A stretch of 64,000 bases of DNA. It comes from Brevibacillus choshinensis. GTDB lineage: Bacteria > Bacillota > Bacilli > Brevibacillales > Brevibacillaceae. The notes beneath the pieces are model-generated. The model was not told the origin of the DNA. It was given only the letters and a program-made list of their open reading frames with translations, and made no database searches. Below, in pieces: positions 52,901-60,637 of this stretch. The translations under genes and the position numbers were made by a program. The first letter of the stretch is position 1. The number at the start of each line of letters is the position of its first letter. The stretch is taken from positions 124,001 to 188,000 of the forward strand of contig NZ_LJJB01000007.1 in assembly GCF_001420695.1 (NCBI RefSeq). The letters are read 5' to 3'.

Positions 52901-53051
52901 CGAGAGAATCAGAGCTGGCTTCTTCCTGTCGGATCTGTTCCGCTGTTGTAATCGAGTTTCCGCCTCCCCAGCTATCCCGGCTGGCGTTCCACATATCTGC
53001 GACGGCTGCAGCCAGTTCGGGACGATATGGGACGATAGAGATTGATTCCAT
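49932..53051 (-). CDS. GNAT acetyltransferase fused to a large beta-rich region
   Basis: 1039 residues; ATG at 53051 has GAGGTG about 8 nt upstream. Residues 1-155 are a GNAT domain with the acetyl-CoA loop RPEYHGKKVGRLLL and the YKKFGFFWEDR end. The remaining about 880 residues contain no domain I can name. They appear beta-strand-rich and Trp/Tyr-rich: Ig-like or NEW3-like segments (about 220-420, VPGLTYPGQTTKLYLD) followed by a region reminiscent of carbohydrate-active beta-sandwich proteins (LPYQGRYVETSASYGSDLDY; SWWNPWTGGIGNHV). No signal peptide. Probably acetylates or binds a sugar- or peptide-like compound. Coupled to the amidohydrolase. Confidence 0.7.
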   Translation of the reverse strand: MESISIVPYRPELAAAVADMWNASRDSWGGGNSITTAEQIRQEEASSDSLAVYLAVEGETVVGYCSLAEYREDIGALYIPLLNVRPEYHGKKVGRLLLARVLEQTIQLSWPRLDLYTWAGNTKAVPLYKKFGFFWEDRDDSTHLMNMIPTVLRTEAIAHYFEEIDWYRDSTREIEIEPDGRKENGFDYFTYSWAKEEKSLRVEFERLGRGMRLIETVDYLLLAEVEKQELVFGREYQIQYRIVNKSGRPLHLSLKGESSETIRFDYQQELDVTGETTLSASFFVDAITEEQSVWRTHPRVCTHLLINGKAALFQVGIIPKFPTTLSMHVPGLTYPGQTTKLYLDMENNFSEEAEFTFELPSRPFLHMYEQRHTLLLRGKERISLPLTADLLEHGFYSLHVQVEAKLADGSSVSFSKKIGAAFTGLGAMLSGDTEQAWQVHHGRHALYLNKDDNEITVASAAGGEPTFIIYPKIGKPYSSEFSKKRAELIEFIMEKGAIGIRATYRSGAFPQIAVIGKTLLFGDGTVEHELELENLSADNLATELWITQGFTPDFQHPILPYQGRYVETSASYGSDLDYWDGEQISENWLFAQGETDPWGMCWPEEYRIDFQSWYVSLETSLGILEPHSKKTFGPFYIMHGGYTDWKEFRAFARREAMPADLSLTPHLALVANKHNPFVSNEEMSVQVKEYKQQYLEGELTASTTSVSTAGQTLHYSEDAEQTESSFSFTTPRSLYELVQVDGRFATHEAHLRSAIFPIGQGKVSLNQTEEEGQQVYIADNGLLRIKAAPYFYPTLYSLSSNGQEWLDSSFPERQPKSWWNPWTGGIGNHVAELSAFSLVKEERTASFVELVDSRQNVWQGIKLSYDVKKQEKYRGLTCHQYYLLLPGVPILCHTVEISQNTGTYFADKSWSTDIFLHSGDADEEVWLKTVGANGEELSYKLAQGELSVLEASDYLVGSASRKDQMQIVTDLDTADLQVYSNKEVAVASVVRELNLPSNSVTFTPPVFFLFADRMIPSDSLSALRAIRFANQRGLPDENH

Positions 53052-53237
53052 GTTTGCTTGCACCTCGAATCAATTGTAAATTTTTGTATCTTATTAGAGA
53101 GTACGAATGAATTACAGAATCGGTTTCTGTTTTTAGTAGCTATTACTACTCGTAGGAAAGGAATCAGAATTATGGAACAGAGATCATGAGAGATGCTTGC
53201 CACAATTTAAAGTAGGACGAAGGAAAGTGAATTGGGG

Positions 53238-53266
53238 TTGACATTGAGGTCTTAATTCATTATTCT
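53238..53266 (+). promoter_or_regulatory. Promoter of the tyrS leader
   Basis: TTGACA (53238-53243), 17-nt spacer, TATTCT (53261-53266), about 20 nt before the T-box begins. Confidence 0.75.
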
Positions 53267-53280
53267 ATCTCTAATCTTAT

Positions 53281-53542
53281 ATGCGATATACGTTGAAAGA
53301 GCCCAGTAGCAGCTTAGTCCCTGTTCTAGAAAGCCGGGGGGTGATGGAACCCGGTACACACTCAGCTAGCGAATTACAACTCTGGAGTATCTCGGGTAAT
53401 GCTGAGCGGAATGGCGAACGATAACTCGCCGAGAGTGGCATGAATGGCGTGCAAAAAGCACGGAGTCCATTCGTGCAATCTGGGTGGTACCACGGTTATC
53501 CAATCGTCCCTATGTCTACATTAGGCTAGGGGCGATTTTTTA
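53281..53542 (+). ncRNA. T-box riboswitch of tyrS
   Basis: The conserved T-box TGGGTGGTACCACGG lies at 53481-53495. Stem I contains an AGTA element (near 53305) and the distal GGTGATGGAACC loop. Tyr codon TAC triplets at 53355 and 53375 are candidates for the specifier; I cannot decide without folding. The competing terminator is AATCGTCCCTA (53502-53512) with TAGGGGCGATT (53527-53537) and a T run. Uncharged tRNA-Tyr would allow read-through into tyrS. Confidence 0.92.
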
Positions 53543-53582
53543 TTTTTTAATAGGTATTTATGAATTGAGGGAGTGTATAGCT

Positions 53583-54842
53583 GTGAACATTATCGACGAG
53601 CTTGAATGGCGCGATGCCATCAATCAACAAACGGATGCAGAAGGTCTTCGTGAATTGACGAATCAAAAGGCGATTTCGGTATACTGTGGCGTAGACCCGA
53701 CTGGCGACAGTATGCATATCGGTCACTTGATTCCTTTTATGGTATTGAAACGCTTCCAACTCGCCGGCCATCGTCCTGTCATTCTGATTGGCGGCGCAAC
53801 GGGTACGATCGGCGATCCAAGCGGGCGTCAATCAGAGCGATCCTTGCAAACGCTCGAACAAGTCCAGGAGAATGTGGACGCACTGACCGCGCAAATGAAA
53901 AAGCTGTTCGTGACTGAAGGCGATAACCAAATCCGCATGGTCAACAATTACGATTGGACACATAAAATCAACGTGATCGAATTTTTACGGGATTACGGTA
54001 AAAACTTCAGTATCAATTCGATGCTGGCCAAAGACGTCGTAGCGAGCAGACTCGACAGCGGTATTTCCTTTACCGAATTCTCCTACCAAATCCTGCAGTC
54101 GCTAGACTACCTGCATCTATACCAGCATGAAGACGTACAGCTGCAAGTAGGCGGCTCAGACCAATGGGGTAACATTACGAGCGGTCTGGAATTGATTCGG
54201 AAAAAAGAAGGACACGAGGCAAAAGCATTCGGACTCACGATTCCTCTGATGTTAAAATCCGATGGTACGAAATTTGGGAAAACAGCTGGAGGCGCGATCT
54301 GGCTGGATCCGAACAAAACAACGCCATTCGAGTTCTATCAGTTCTGGGCGAACACCGATGACCGCGATGTCGTGAAATACTTGAAATACTTTACATTCCT
54401 CTCCAAAGAGCAAGTTGACGAGCTGGCTGAAAAGGTACAGACCGAGCCACATAAACGCGAAGCGCAAAAAATGCTGGCTGAGGAAATGACGAGATTCGTA
54501 CACGGTGAGGAAATGCTGGATCAAGCCAAACGCATTACCGCTGCTTTGTTCACCGGTGACATTAAATCGTTGACGGCTGATGAGATCGAGCAAGGCTTTA
54601 AAGAGATGCCGACTTTTGAAGCGACGAAGGAATCGAAAAATATCGTCGACTGGCTTGTTGATCTGGGCATCGAGCCATCCAAGCGTCAGGCGCGCGAGGA
54701 TATTAACAATGGCGCGATTTCCATGAACGGTGAGCGAGTAAGCGACCTGGGACTCGAAGTGACAGCCGACTTAGCCATTGGCGGACGGTTTATCATTATC
54801 CGCAAAGGAAAGAAAAATTACAGCTTGGTGAAAATGTCCTAG
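53583..54842 (+). CDS. tyrS: Tyrosyl-tRNA synthetase
   Basis: 419 residues; GTG at 53583 is 9 nt after GGGAG. Longer upstream reading would translate the T-box. Class I synthetase: HIGH motif His45-Ile-Gly-His48, Tyr-binding GGSDQWGN, the KFGKT form of KMSKS, and a C-terminal S4 domain (about 352-419, SKRQAREDINNGAISMNGER). It charges tRNA-Tyr. Controlled by the T-box upstream and closed by a terminator downstream. Confidence 0.97.
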   Translation: MNIIDELEWRDAINQQTDAEGLRELTNQKAISVYCGVDPTGDSMHIGHLIPFMVLKRFQLAGHRPVILIGGATGTIGDPSGRQSERSLQTLEQVQENVDALTAQMKKLFVTEGDNQIRMVNNYDWTHKINVIEFLRDYGKNFSINSMLAKDVVASRLDSGISFTEFSYQILQSLDYLHLYQHEDVQLQVGGSDQWGNITSGLELIRKKEGHEAKAFGLTIPLMLKSDGTKFGKTAGGAIWLDPNKTTPFEFYQFWANTDDRDVVKYLKYFTFLSKEQVDELAEKVQTEPHKREAQKMLAEEMTRFVHGEEMLDQAKRITAALFTGDIKSLTADEIEQGFKEMPTFEATKESKNIVDWLVDLGIEPSKRQAREDINNGAISMNGERVSDLGLEVTADLAIGGRFIIIRKGKKNYSLVKMS

Positions 54843-54854
54843 CAGACAAAGTCA

Positions 54855-54898
54855 CGAGAAGCTTCCCTCTATCCGTGGGGGAAGCTTCTCGATTTATT
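54855..54898 (+). terminator. Terminator after tyrS
   Basis: CGAGAAGCTTCC (54855-54866) pairs perfectly with GGAAGCTTCTCG (54880-54891), followed by ATTTATT. Confidence 0.85.
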
Positions 54899-54946
54899 CT
54901 AGATGGAAGTTTCGCATTCGTTACAAATTGGAAAAGGATGGTTGTT

Positions 54947-55183
54947 TTGAAGATCAACAAAAAGTATGAGAACATCGTGTTTACGTTTTTAATGGCTTTT
55001 GGCATGTCTTGCTTCATTTCTTTCTTCATGATGCTGATTACCCTTGGATTTAGCCATTTTGTATTCCTAAACTGGTTGAAATCATGGGGAATTGCCTTTT
55101 TGTTCGCGTTTCCTGCCGCTTACTTTTTCCCGAGAGTCATTCGGAAAGTAATGAGAACAATCACATTTGTTGAAAGTGATTGA
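54947..55183 (+). CDS. DUF2798 small membrane protein
   Basis: 78 residues from a TTG with AAAAGGA about 7 nt upstream. It begins KINKKYENIVFTFLMAFGMS, has two hydrophobic segments (about 10-36 and 45-66) and a basic end (FPRVIRKVMR), matching DUF2798. Function unknown. An ATG three codons earlier overlaps the ribosome site and is less likely. Confidence 0.75.
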   Translation: MKINKKYENIVFTFLMAFGMSCFISFFMMLITLGFSHFVFLNWLKSWGIAFLFAFPAAYFFPRVIRKVMRTITFVESD

Positions 55184-55210
55184 GTTAGAGTTGTTGCGCT
55201 GAGAATGAAT

Positions 55211-56113
55211 TTACGACTGCTGCTTTTCCCATACAGAGGAGTGCTTCCGTACAAGCTCTAGAAACATTTTAAAAGCAGGGGATTGCCACTTGCTCTTATG
55301 AAAGGCGAGTGATGTAAATACCGTTGTTCCCTGTTCCCAAACAGCTCCTGCTAATTTTTTTTCGTTCATTTCCGAAATGGCTGAAAAATACGGCAAGATC
55401 GAAAAGCCCAATCCGCACATCACGCTTTGTTTAATGGCCTCAATGCTCCAGAACTCTAAAGACGTTTTTGGTGAGACACCTTGTTCTTGCAAATAGGAGT
55501 CGAAGAGCTTCCGATAGCTACAGCCTTGCTGTGTCGATAAAAAGGTAGAATTTGAAATGGCTTCCAGCAGTTGAGGCCATGGATAGGATTGGAAATGCGG
55601 AGGGGCTATCAAGAGCATAGGTTCCTGTATCAGCTTTTCTACAAACAAGTCAGACTCGGTCCATTCTTTCTCCAACATAAAAACCATGTCATATTCACCA
55701 GTACGCAAGAGTCTGAGTGCCTCAGCATTGGAATAGGAGGGTTTCAAAATGAGCTGTACTTGAGGGTATAAATGAACGTATTCCTTTATGATTGTCGGCA
55801 ATCGATACACGGTTAACGATTCGGGAGCGGCAATTGTTAAGGTTCCGCTGGGGTGAGGACTTGCCATATAATAATTTTTTGCATTCGCGTATAAGGTTAG
55901 CATTTCAATTGCGTAGGGCATGAATTGCTCGCCAGTTTGAGTCAAAACGACTTTTTTCCCCAACCGGTCAAATAAGGGGGCTCCAACCTCTTCTTCGAGT
56001 GCTTGAATGTGCATAGTTACTGTGGATTGAGCGTATCCGAGATTCTCAGCTGCTTTTGTAAAGCCGCCTAAATCGGATATGGTTTTAAAAGTAACAAGAT
56101 GCCGAAGCTCCAT
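55211..56113 (-). CDS. LysR family transcriptional regulator
   Basis: 300 residues; ATG at 56113 follows GGGAG by about 10 nt. The N-terminal winged HTH begins MELRHLVTFKTISDLGGFTK and AAENLGYAQSTVTMHIQALE, followed by a substrate-binding effector domain (about 90-290). Divergent from the EamA transporter at 56276 with 162 nt between them, the usual arrangement for a LysR protein activating a neighbouring exporter. Confidence 0.92.
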   Translation of the reverse strand: MELRHLVTFKTISDLGGFTKAAENLGYAQSTVTMHIQALEEEVGAPLFDRLGKKVVLTQTGEQFMPYAIEMLTLYANAKNYYMASPHPSGTLTIAAPESLTVYRLPTIIKEYVHLYPQVQLILKPSYSNAEALRLLRTGEYDMVFMLEKEWTESDLFVEKLIQEPMLLIAPPHFQSYPWPQLLEAISNSTFLSTQQGCSYRKLFDSYLQEQGVSPKTSLEFWSIEAIKQSVMCGLGFSILPYFSAISEMNEKKLAGAVWEQGTTVFTSLAFHKSKWQSPAFKMFLELVRKHSSVWEKQQS

Positions 56114-56225
56114 TCCATTTCGCTCCCTGCCTAATCGTTTTTTTGTTATCGTATCACAAAAACCGATCTTTTCCATTTCTTCTATCAATTTTACTAATCA
56201 AAAGCTCGTAGCTATACTTAGAACC

Positions 56226-56239
56226 ATCGCTGCAGCGAT
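56226..56239 (+). promoter_or_regulatory. Perfect palindrome in the LysR-EamA intergenic region
   Basis: ATCGCTGCAGCGAT, 14 bp, 37 nt before the EamA start. It is a candidate regulator site; the LysR T-N11-A core is not clearly present. Confidence 0.4.
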
Positions 56240-56275
56240 TCACGATCACATGAATCTGCGATACGAGGGAGCAGG

Positions 56276-57178
56276 ATGGTAATGAACAAAACTTGGATAA
56301 TAATGTCGGCAATTGCTACAACGCTGCTCTTATGGGCTTCCGCATTTGTAGGAATAAGGGCAGGGCTCGAAGCGTACTCTCCGACGCATTTGTCATTGCT
56401 CAGATACGCGACAGCTTCTATTGTTCTGCTTTTCTATTTCTATAAGGGAAAACACCGACTTCCTGACAAGAAGGATTTGCCTAGAATCATGCTGACAGGC
56501 TTTGTCGGGATTACCGTGTATAACTTGGCTTTGAATTTTGGAGAGTTAGGTGTTACAGCAGGAGTAGCGAGTTTTGTTGTTAATACGGTGCCTATATTTA
56601 CATCCATACTAGCCGTATTCATTTTGAAGGAGAGACTGAGATTTTGGGGATGGGGAGCTATTTTCCTGAGCTTTATCGGGGTTGCTATCATCTCACTGGA
56701 CGATCTTCAAAGCTTGCAGATCAGCGGAGGAGTGCTGCTGCTTTTGATTGCGGCGCTGTCTCAAGCAACTTATTTTGTCTTACAAAAACCATTGCTGCAA
56801 AAATATAGCCCTGTTGAGGTAACAACCTATGCAATAATAGCGGGAACCGTATTTATGATCCCTTTCTCCCCACAATTTTTTGATGGCCTTCTAAATACGC
56901 CCTTTGCCAAGACACTGATTGTCATCTATTTAGGTGTTTTTCCAGGTGCGCTCGCTTACTTATCATGGTCTTTTGCTCTATCAAAAGTGCAAGCATCTAC
57001 AGTATCGAGCTTTCTTTTCCTCGTTCCGTTGTTGACTTTGGGTATTGCATGGATATGGCTATCCGAAATTCCAACGATGCACACTTGGATCGGGGGAATA
57101 TTGATTTTGATTGGAGTCGTAGGTATGAATACCATTGGAAAGGCTAAAGCAATGCCGGTGAAAAAGGTCAACCTATAA
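56276..57178 (+). CDS. EamA/DMT superfamily transporter
   Basis: 300 residues, ten predicted helices in two EamA repeats (about 8-140 and 150-285). VNTVPIFTSILAVFILKERL and LVPLLTLGIAWIWLSEIPTM are the paired repeat signatures. ATG at 56276 (AGGGAG 4 nt upstream) or at 56282 (10 nt) are both possible. Likely an amino acid or metabolite exporter controlled by the divergent LysR protein. Confidence 0.9.
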   Translation: MVMNKTWIIMSAIATTLLLWASAFVGIRAGLEAYSPTHLSLLRYATASIVLLFYFYKGKHRLPDKKDLPRIMLTGFVGITVYNLALNFGELGVTAGVASFVVNTVPIFTSILAVFILKERLRFWGWGAIFLSFIGVAIISLDDLQSLQISGGVLLLLIAALSQATYFVLQKPLLQKYSPVEVTTYAIIAGTVFMIPFSPQFFDGLLNTPFAKTLIVIYLGVFPGALAYLSWSFALSKVQASTVSSFLFLVPLLTLGIAWIWLSEIPTMHTWIGGILILIGVVGMNTIGKAKAMPVKKVNL

Positions 57179-57318
57179 AAAAGAGTGTTTGTCCAAAAAG
57201 AGTAGAAGCAAGTAAAATACCTATGAAGGTGGATCTTCCCCCGGTTGTAACTCAGATGGAATGGGTCTACTTGTGAAGAGGAACCATGACAAGGAAGATC
57301 AGGGGGGAAGCACGGGTG

Positions 57319-58167
57319 ATGATGCATACCTATAACATTTGGGAACGATTACTCTTTTTGCCCACTCATGTGGACCATCACAAACTTACCAACTCGTTGC
57401 AAGGCAAGACGATCCTGATTACAGGCGCGAGCTCCGGGATTGGTGAGCAGCTAGCTTATCTACTGGGTCACCTGCCCGTTCACTTGATCCTCGTAGCCAG
57501 AAGAGGGGAAAAGCTGGTAGCCATGAAGCAGGAAATCGAAAAGGGATCTGCCACAGTAAGTGTTTTTCGGGCAGATCTACGAGAAGCGGATGAGATGGAG
57601 GATTTCTTGACCTTTCTTCATCAACAACCTGGTGGGGTGGATGTCGTGGTAAACAACGCTGGCCTATCGATTAGACGCTCGATATGGGACTCCTTACCCC
57701 GCTATCACGACTTCACGCGAACGATGGCGATCAATTATTTTGCTCCTGTCCAATTGCTCATGTCCGTCATTCCTTTGCTCAAACAAAATCAAGGACAGAT
57801 CATCAATGTATCTACCATAAACACTTCGTTACTACCTCTCCCGTATTGGGCTGCGTATCAGGCCTCTAAATCAGCATTTGATACGTGGTTTCGATCTGTC
57901 GCTCCCGAATTGAATGGGATAGGGATCTCGACAACCTCGATTTATCTTCCCTTAGTGAAAACACCGATGATCGTGCCAACAGCAGCCTATCAAAACATGC
58001 CCGCCATGAGCGCGTACCACGTAGCTCAAATCATCGCCAAATCCATGTATACAAAACGGAAAACGATCATGCCATGGTGGTTGATTTTTGGACAGCTGGC
58101 ATCTATTTTTGGTAGAGGACTTTGGGAATGGAAGGCTCCAGGGATACTGCGAAAGAGGGGGAAATGA
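57319..58167 (+). CDS. Short-chain dehydrogenase/reductase
   Basis: 282 residues. The nucleotide-binding TGASSGIGEQLA lies near residue 36, NNAGLS follows, and the catalytic Ser...Tyr-X3-Lys (NVSTINTS; AYQASKSAF) is intact. The C-terminal 30 residues are hydrophobic (MPWWLIFGQLASIFGRGLWE), suggesting membrane association. The start is uncertain: ATG 57319 or GTG 57316 after the AGGGGGG site, or ATG 57286 with a weak site. ATGA overlap with the next gene. Probably reduces a lipid-like ketone or aldehyde together with that ligase. Confidence 0.88.
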   Translation: MMHTYNIWERLLFLPTHVDHHKLTNSLQGKTILITGASSGIGEQLAYLLGHLPVHLILVARRGEKLVAMKQEIEKGSATVSVFRADLREADEMEDFLTFLHQQPGGVDVVVNNAGLSIRRSIWDSLPRYHDFTRTMAINYFAPVQLLMSVIPLLKQNQGQIINVSTINTSLLPLPYWAAYQASKSAFDTWFRSVAPELNGIGISTTSIYLPLVKTPMIVPTAAYQNMPAMSAYHVAQIIAKSMYTKRKTIMPWWLIFGQLASIFGRGLWEWKAPGILRKRGK

Positions 58168-59705
58168 TGTTCAAGATCGTTTATCTAATAGAAGTCCTAT
58201 ACAAGATGCGCATTCTTTCCCCGTGGGGGTTGTATAGGGTAATCGCTGCGATCTTCCGATATGGGATCAATGTGATGATGCTCATAAAGCTGACAGAGAA
58301 AACGGATGGTCATAAAATTGCAATAGTGGATGAAAAAGAAGCCGTAACCTATCAACAGCTTTTGTCCCAATCCGAGAGGCTATCTATCATTTTGCAGCAA
58401 AAATACCGGCTTCGCAGCGGACAGAAGGTCGGTTTATTATGTAAGAACCATGCTTCCTTGGTGAAATCTATTTTTGCTGTTTCCCTTGCAGGGGCAGATC
58501 TGTATTTGTTCAATACGGAAATGGGCATAAAGCAGTTCAATCAATTGCAGGATACCTATGAGATAGACTTATTTATCTATGATACAGAGCTGGCTTCCTA
58601 TCTCGAACAATCGTCGTTTACGAAAGGGAAAGTGCTGAGTTACCATGACCACTTGCCCGCAATCAACAACTTACCTCATACATACATTCCTGAGCATCAA
58701 AAGCTGCCCAGAACGTCTTCAAGCAGGATCATTCTACTAACAGGCGGGACCACAGGAACGGCCAAAAAAGTTGCGCACAAGCCATCCTTATTCAATTACT
58801 TACCTCCCTTTTCCACGATGCTTACCAGGCTTCAGCTTCTCCAATACCATACGGCTTATATTGCGACGCCTATTTATCATGGATATGGGATCGCGGTCTT
58901 ATTTTTATTTATCGCATTAGGAAAGAAAGTCGTCCTGACATCTGGCTTTGAGGCTGCAAAAGCTTGTGACGTGATACGGAAGCACAAAGTCGAGGTCGTC
59001 ACCGTCGTCCCATTAATGATCCATAAAATGCTGAGGCATCGTGTCGAGGACTTGAAGTCGCTAGTATGTATGGCATCAGGTGGTGCAGAACTCAATCCAA
59101 AGCTGGTAGCTGAGGTGCTCAGCAAATTAGGAGATGTCTTGTACAATCTGTATGGTACTTCGGAAGCGGGCTTGAATATCATTGCAACACCGCAAGATCT
59201 AAAATACTCAGCAAATACGATTGGTAGAAAAATAAATAGGACTCGCTTACAAGTGCTGGATGATAGAAAGAAAAAGGTTGGAGTGGGGGTCGTCGGCCAG
59301 TTTTGTATCAAAAATAGTTGGTCCATGCGAGGCAGAAAGCATCCCTGGATCGAGACAGGCGATATGGGCTATCGGGATCGTCACGGGTATTATTTTTTGT
59401 GTGGGAGAGCCGATGATATGATCGTATCAGCTGGTGAAAATGTGTATCCCATGGAGATCGAACAAGTCCTGATCCATCACCCTTGTGTAGATGATGTAGC
59501 TGTGATTGGCATTCGTGATGAAACGTTCGGACAAAGGCTGAAAGCGGTCGTTCAACCAGCTCAGCATGCTGAGCTTACGACAGAGACGTTAATGGAATGG
59601 CTGCGTCCCCGAGTAGCCAGGTACCAATTGCCGAAAGAAATCGTCTTCGTTGACCGAATTTCCTATACACATTTGGGGAAACGCGATAAGAAGCAGCTCC
59701 AATAA
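58164..59705 (+). CDS. AMP-dependent acyl-CoA synthetase/ligase (ANL family)
   Basis: 513 residues; the ATG overlaps the SDR stop (ATG at 58167 is equally likely after GAGGGGG). Core motifs: P-loop-like LLTGGTTGTAKK, A5 NLYGTSEAGLN, A7 ETGDMGYRD, A8 GRADDMIVSAGENVYP and the C-terminal catalytic Lys in LGKRDKKQL. It activates a carboxylic acid with ATP and transfers it to CoA. The N terminus (about 1-50) is hydrophobic and may bind the membrane. The SDR pairing suggests fatty-acyl or aryl acid modification; no carrier protein gene is present. Confidence 0.88.
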   Translation: MMFKIVYLIEVLYKMRILSPWGLYRVIAAIFRYGINVMMLIKLTEKTDGHKIAIVDEKEAVTYQQLLSQSERLSIILQQKYRLRSGQKVGLLCKNHASLVKSIFAVSLAGADLYLFNTEMGIKQFNQLQDTYEIDLFIYDTELASYLEQSSFTKGKVLSYHDHLPAINNLPHTYIPEHQKLPRTSSSRIILLTGGTTGTAKKVAHKPSLFNYLPPFSTMLTRLQLLQYHTAYIATPIYHGYGIAVLFLFIALGKKVVLTSGFEAAKACDVIRKHKVEVVTVVPLMIHKMLRHRVEDLKSLVCMASGGAELNPKLVAEVLSKLGDVLYNLYGTSEAGLNIIATPQDLKYSANTIGRKINRTRLQVLDDRKKKVGVGVVGQFCIKNSWSMRGRKHPWIETGDMGYRDRHGYYFLCGRADDMIVSAGENVYPMEIEQVLIHHPCVDDVAVIGIRDETFGQRLKAVVQPAQHAELTTETLMEWLRPRVARYQLPKEIVFVDRISYTHLGKRDKKQLQ

Positions 59706-59714
59706 AGCTTGGAT

Positions 59715-59750
59715 GGAAAGCCCCAGAGGAGCGATTCCCTGGGGCCTTCC
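59715..59750 (+). terminator. Hairpin between the ligase and the convergent acetyltransferase
   Basis: GGAAAGCCCCAG (59715-59726) pairs with CTGGGGCCTTCC (59739-59750) at 11 of 12 positions. The T tracts on both strands are weak. Confidence 0.55.
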
Positions 59751-59760
59751 GTATGTCAAT

Positions 59761-60624
59761 TTACGCACCTTTTGCTTTTTTCCATTCTTCGTGAAGATGT
59801 TGAACTCTCTTCCATAAATCGTCCTGTTCTTCCTTGCTGTAGGTAACCAAATGCTCCTGAAACACATCTCCCAGTACTTCGAGCCACTGTGATTTTGTGC
59901 GGAGCTCCGTTTTTTCGGTGGTGATGCCTTCCCGTTTACTCCAGATGCACCCCCTGATTTCATTGCTCCCTGTTGCATGTCTGTTTCGAACCAGAAACAG
60001 ATTGATCCAAGGCGAATCTGCGGATCGGCTATAAAATTCATGTTTGGGCACGAACTCCGCCAGATTCTCCACAACCTCAGGAGCGAAATCCACCCCGACG
60101 AAGGAAGCGTGAGGATCGTGTACGAGTCGCCACCCGTTCTGTGCGACACTGGAAGGTGTGACCTGATAGTGAAAAGGACCTTGTTCGTACGAGCCCATTT
60201 GAAGCGGTAGCGGCTCATAGGGCATATCCCCTAATCCTGCATCGACGATCCAGCGTTGATCCTCTTCCTGCTCGTTAGTCAGGCTGACAGTTAAGCCGAG
60301 GTGAAAGGAATTGATCCGAGGCTCTTGCCCCATCGGTTGTACGCCGGCTCTATGCCAGGAGACCTTGTAGCCAAGCGAACGCAGAAGTTCGCCAAAAGCT
60401 CCATTCAAGTGAAAGCAATAACCACTTCTACCGCTGATTATCAGGTTGCCGGATTTTTTTGTATCAATTGGGACAGGTTTGCCGGCAACGATATCGATGG
60501 TTTGCCAGGGAATGAATTGTACGTGAGCTTTATGGATTTCGAAAAGATAGGCAAGGCTGGGGGGCTGAATGTCTGTGATCCCCAGTCTTTTTAAGTAAGC
60601 GTTCCTTTCTGTATGGGTCATCAT
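59761..60624 (-). CDS. Arylamine N-acetyltransferase
   Basis: 287 residues; ATG at 60624 is preceded by GAGGTG 9 nt upstream. The catalytic triad is visible: Cys in SGRSGYCFHLN, His in NSFHLGL and Asp in WIVDAGLGD. It transfers acetyl from acetyl-CoA to aromatic amines and hydrazines. The usual RGGRCFELN reads GRSGYCFHLN here, a variant. It follows the EamA gene by 13 nt and so is co-transcribed with that transporter, suggesting acetylation plus export of a toxic amine. Confidence 0.9.
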   Translation of the reverse strand: MMTHTERNAYLKRLGITDIQPPSLAYLFEIHKAHVQFIPWQTIDIVAGKPVPIDTKKSGNLIISGRSGYCFHLNGAFGELLRSLGYKVSWHRAGVQPMGQEPRINSFHLGLTVSLTNEQEEDQRWIVDAGLGDMPYEPLPLQMGSYEQGPFHYQVTPSSVAQNGWRLVHDPHASFVGVDFAPEVVENLAEFVPKHEFYSRSADSPWINLFLVRNRHATGSNEIRGCIWSKREGITTEKTELRTKSQWLEVLGDVFQEHLVTYSKEEQDDLWKRVQHLHEEWKKAKGA

Positions 60625-60637
60625 TTGCTTTTTCACC

